A program made the position numbers and the translations under genes. This document shows, piece by piece, positions 63,946 to 64,000 of a DNA stretch of 64,000 nucleotides. This DNA comes from Forficula auricularia (taxonomy: Eukaryota > Arthropoda > Insecta > Dermaptera > Forficulidae). The stretch lies in NCBI GenBank assembly GCA_024734495.1, contig JALMQS010000153.1, positions 6,473,294-6,537,293 of the forward strand, given 5' to 3'. The notes under the pieces are model-generated. The model was given only the letters and a program-made list of their open reading frames with translations, made no database searches and had not been told where the DNA came from. The number at the start of each line of letters is the position of its first letter. Position 1 is the stretch's first letter.

Positions 63946-64000
63946 ATATATTATATATGTGCGTGTGTGTTAGCCCCCCCCCCCCTAGGACAAAATCCTG
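63946..64000. other. Low-complexity window end
   Basis: (TATA)n, (GT)n and a poly-C run at 63975-63987; nothing else visible. Confidence 0.6.

Overview
The window is AT-rich eukaryotic nuclear DNA, most likely from an insect. Evidence: spliced protein exons with GT-AG borders; two spliceosomal U2 snRNA genes; dense mariner, hAT, Harbinger, piggyBac-like, Penelope-like, jockey-like and LTR elements; and a dispersed repeat opening with AACCGACTTCAAAAAAGGAG, a motif I associate with insect genomes. I cannot name the species. Almost every long open frame is a repeat or a shadow; real coding sequence is only a few kilobases.

Layout. 0.25-0.43 kb: one exon of a copine (von Willebrand A part). 0.47-3.0 kb: a nest of transposons inside the copine intron. 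3-8.9 kb: snap-back repeats, a deleted mariner and unassigned DNA. 8.95-18.4 kb: the last two exons of another gene (proline-rich C-terminus, function not settled), split by an 8.75 kb intron full of long inverted-repeat elements. 18.6-29.6 kb: MITE-bounded blocks, a short LTR retrotransposon with clean ends, a Harbinger-type element with a MADF protein, and a decayed jockey-like LINE. 29.6-33.26 kb: a large palindrome with one complete U2 snRNA gene in each arm, a Penelope-type foldback in the centre and a 94-bp tandem array of about ten copies. 33.3-37.5 kb: dispersed repeats.

37.7-56.05 kb: two tandem, same-strand genes of one design. Tiny phase-0 exons, several coding for coiled coil, lead into one large 3' exon with about four to five ankyrin repeats. 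Gene A (37.74-48.02 kb) begins with a clear signal peptide. Gene B (52.82-56.05 kb) begins with a coiled coil and shows no signal peptide. Their introns are built on TTTA runs and are swollen by transposons. In gene A a microexon is duplicated and one copy has lost its donor. These genes look like a small, fast-evolving lineage-specific family and are the best candidate here for an undescribed protein system.

56.2-64 kb: Penelope-like fragments (GIY-YIG endonuclease and reverse transcriptase in opposite orientations), a truncated jockey-like LINE with a 10-bp target duplication, two hAT-type MITEs, and a nearly full-length but dead mariner inside a G-rich repeat.

Transcription units on the plus strand are copine, the proline-rich gene, gene A, gene B and one U2 copy; the other U2 copy is on the minus strand. 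No functional link between these genes is visible.
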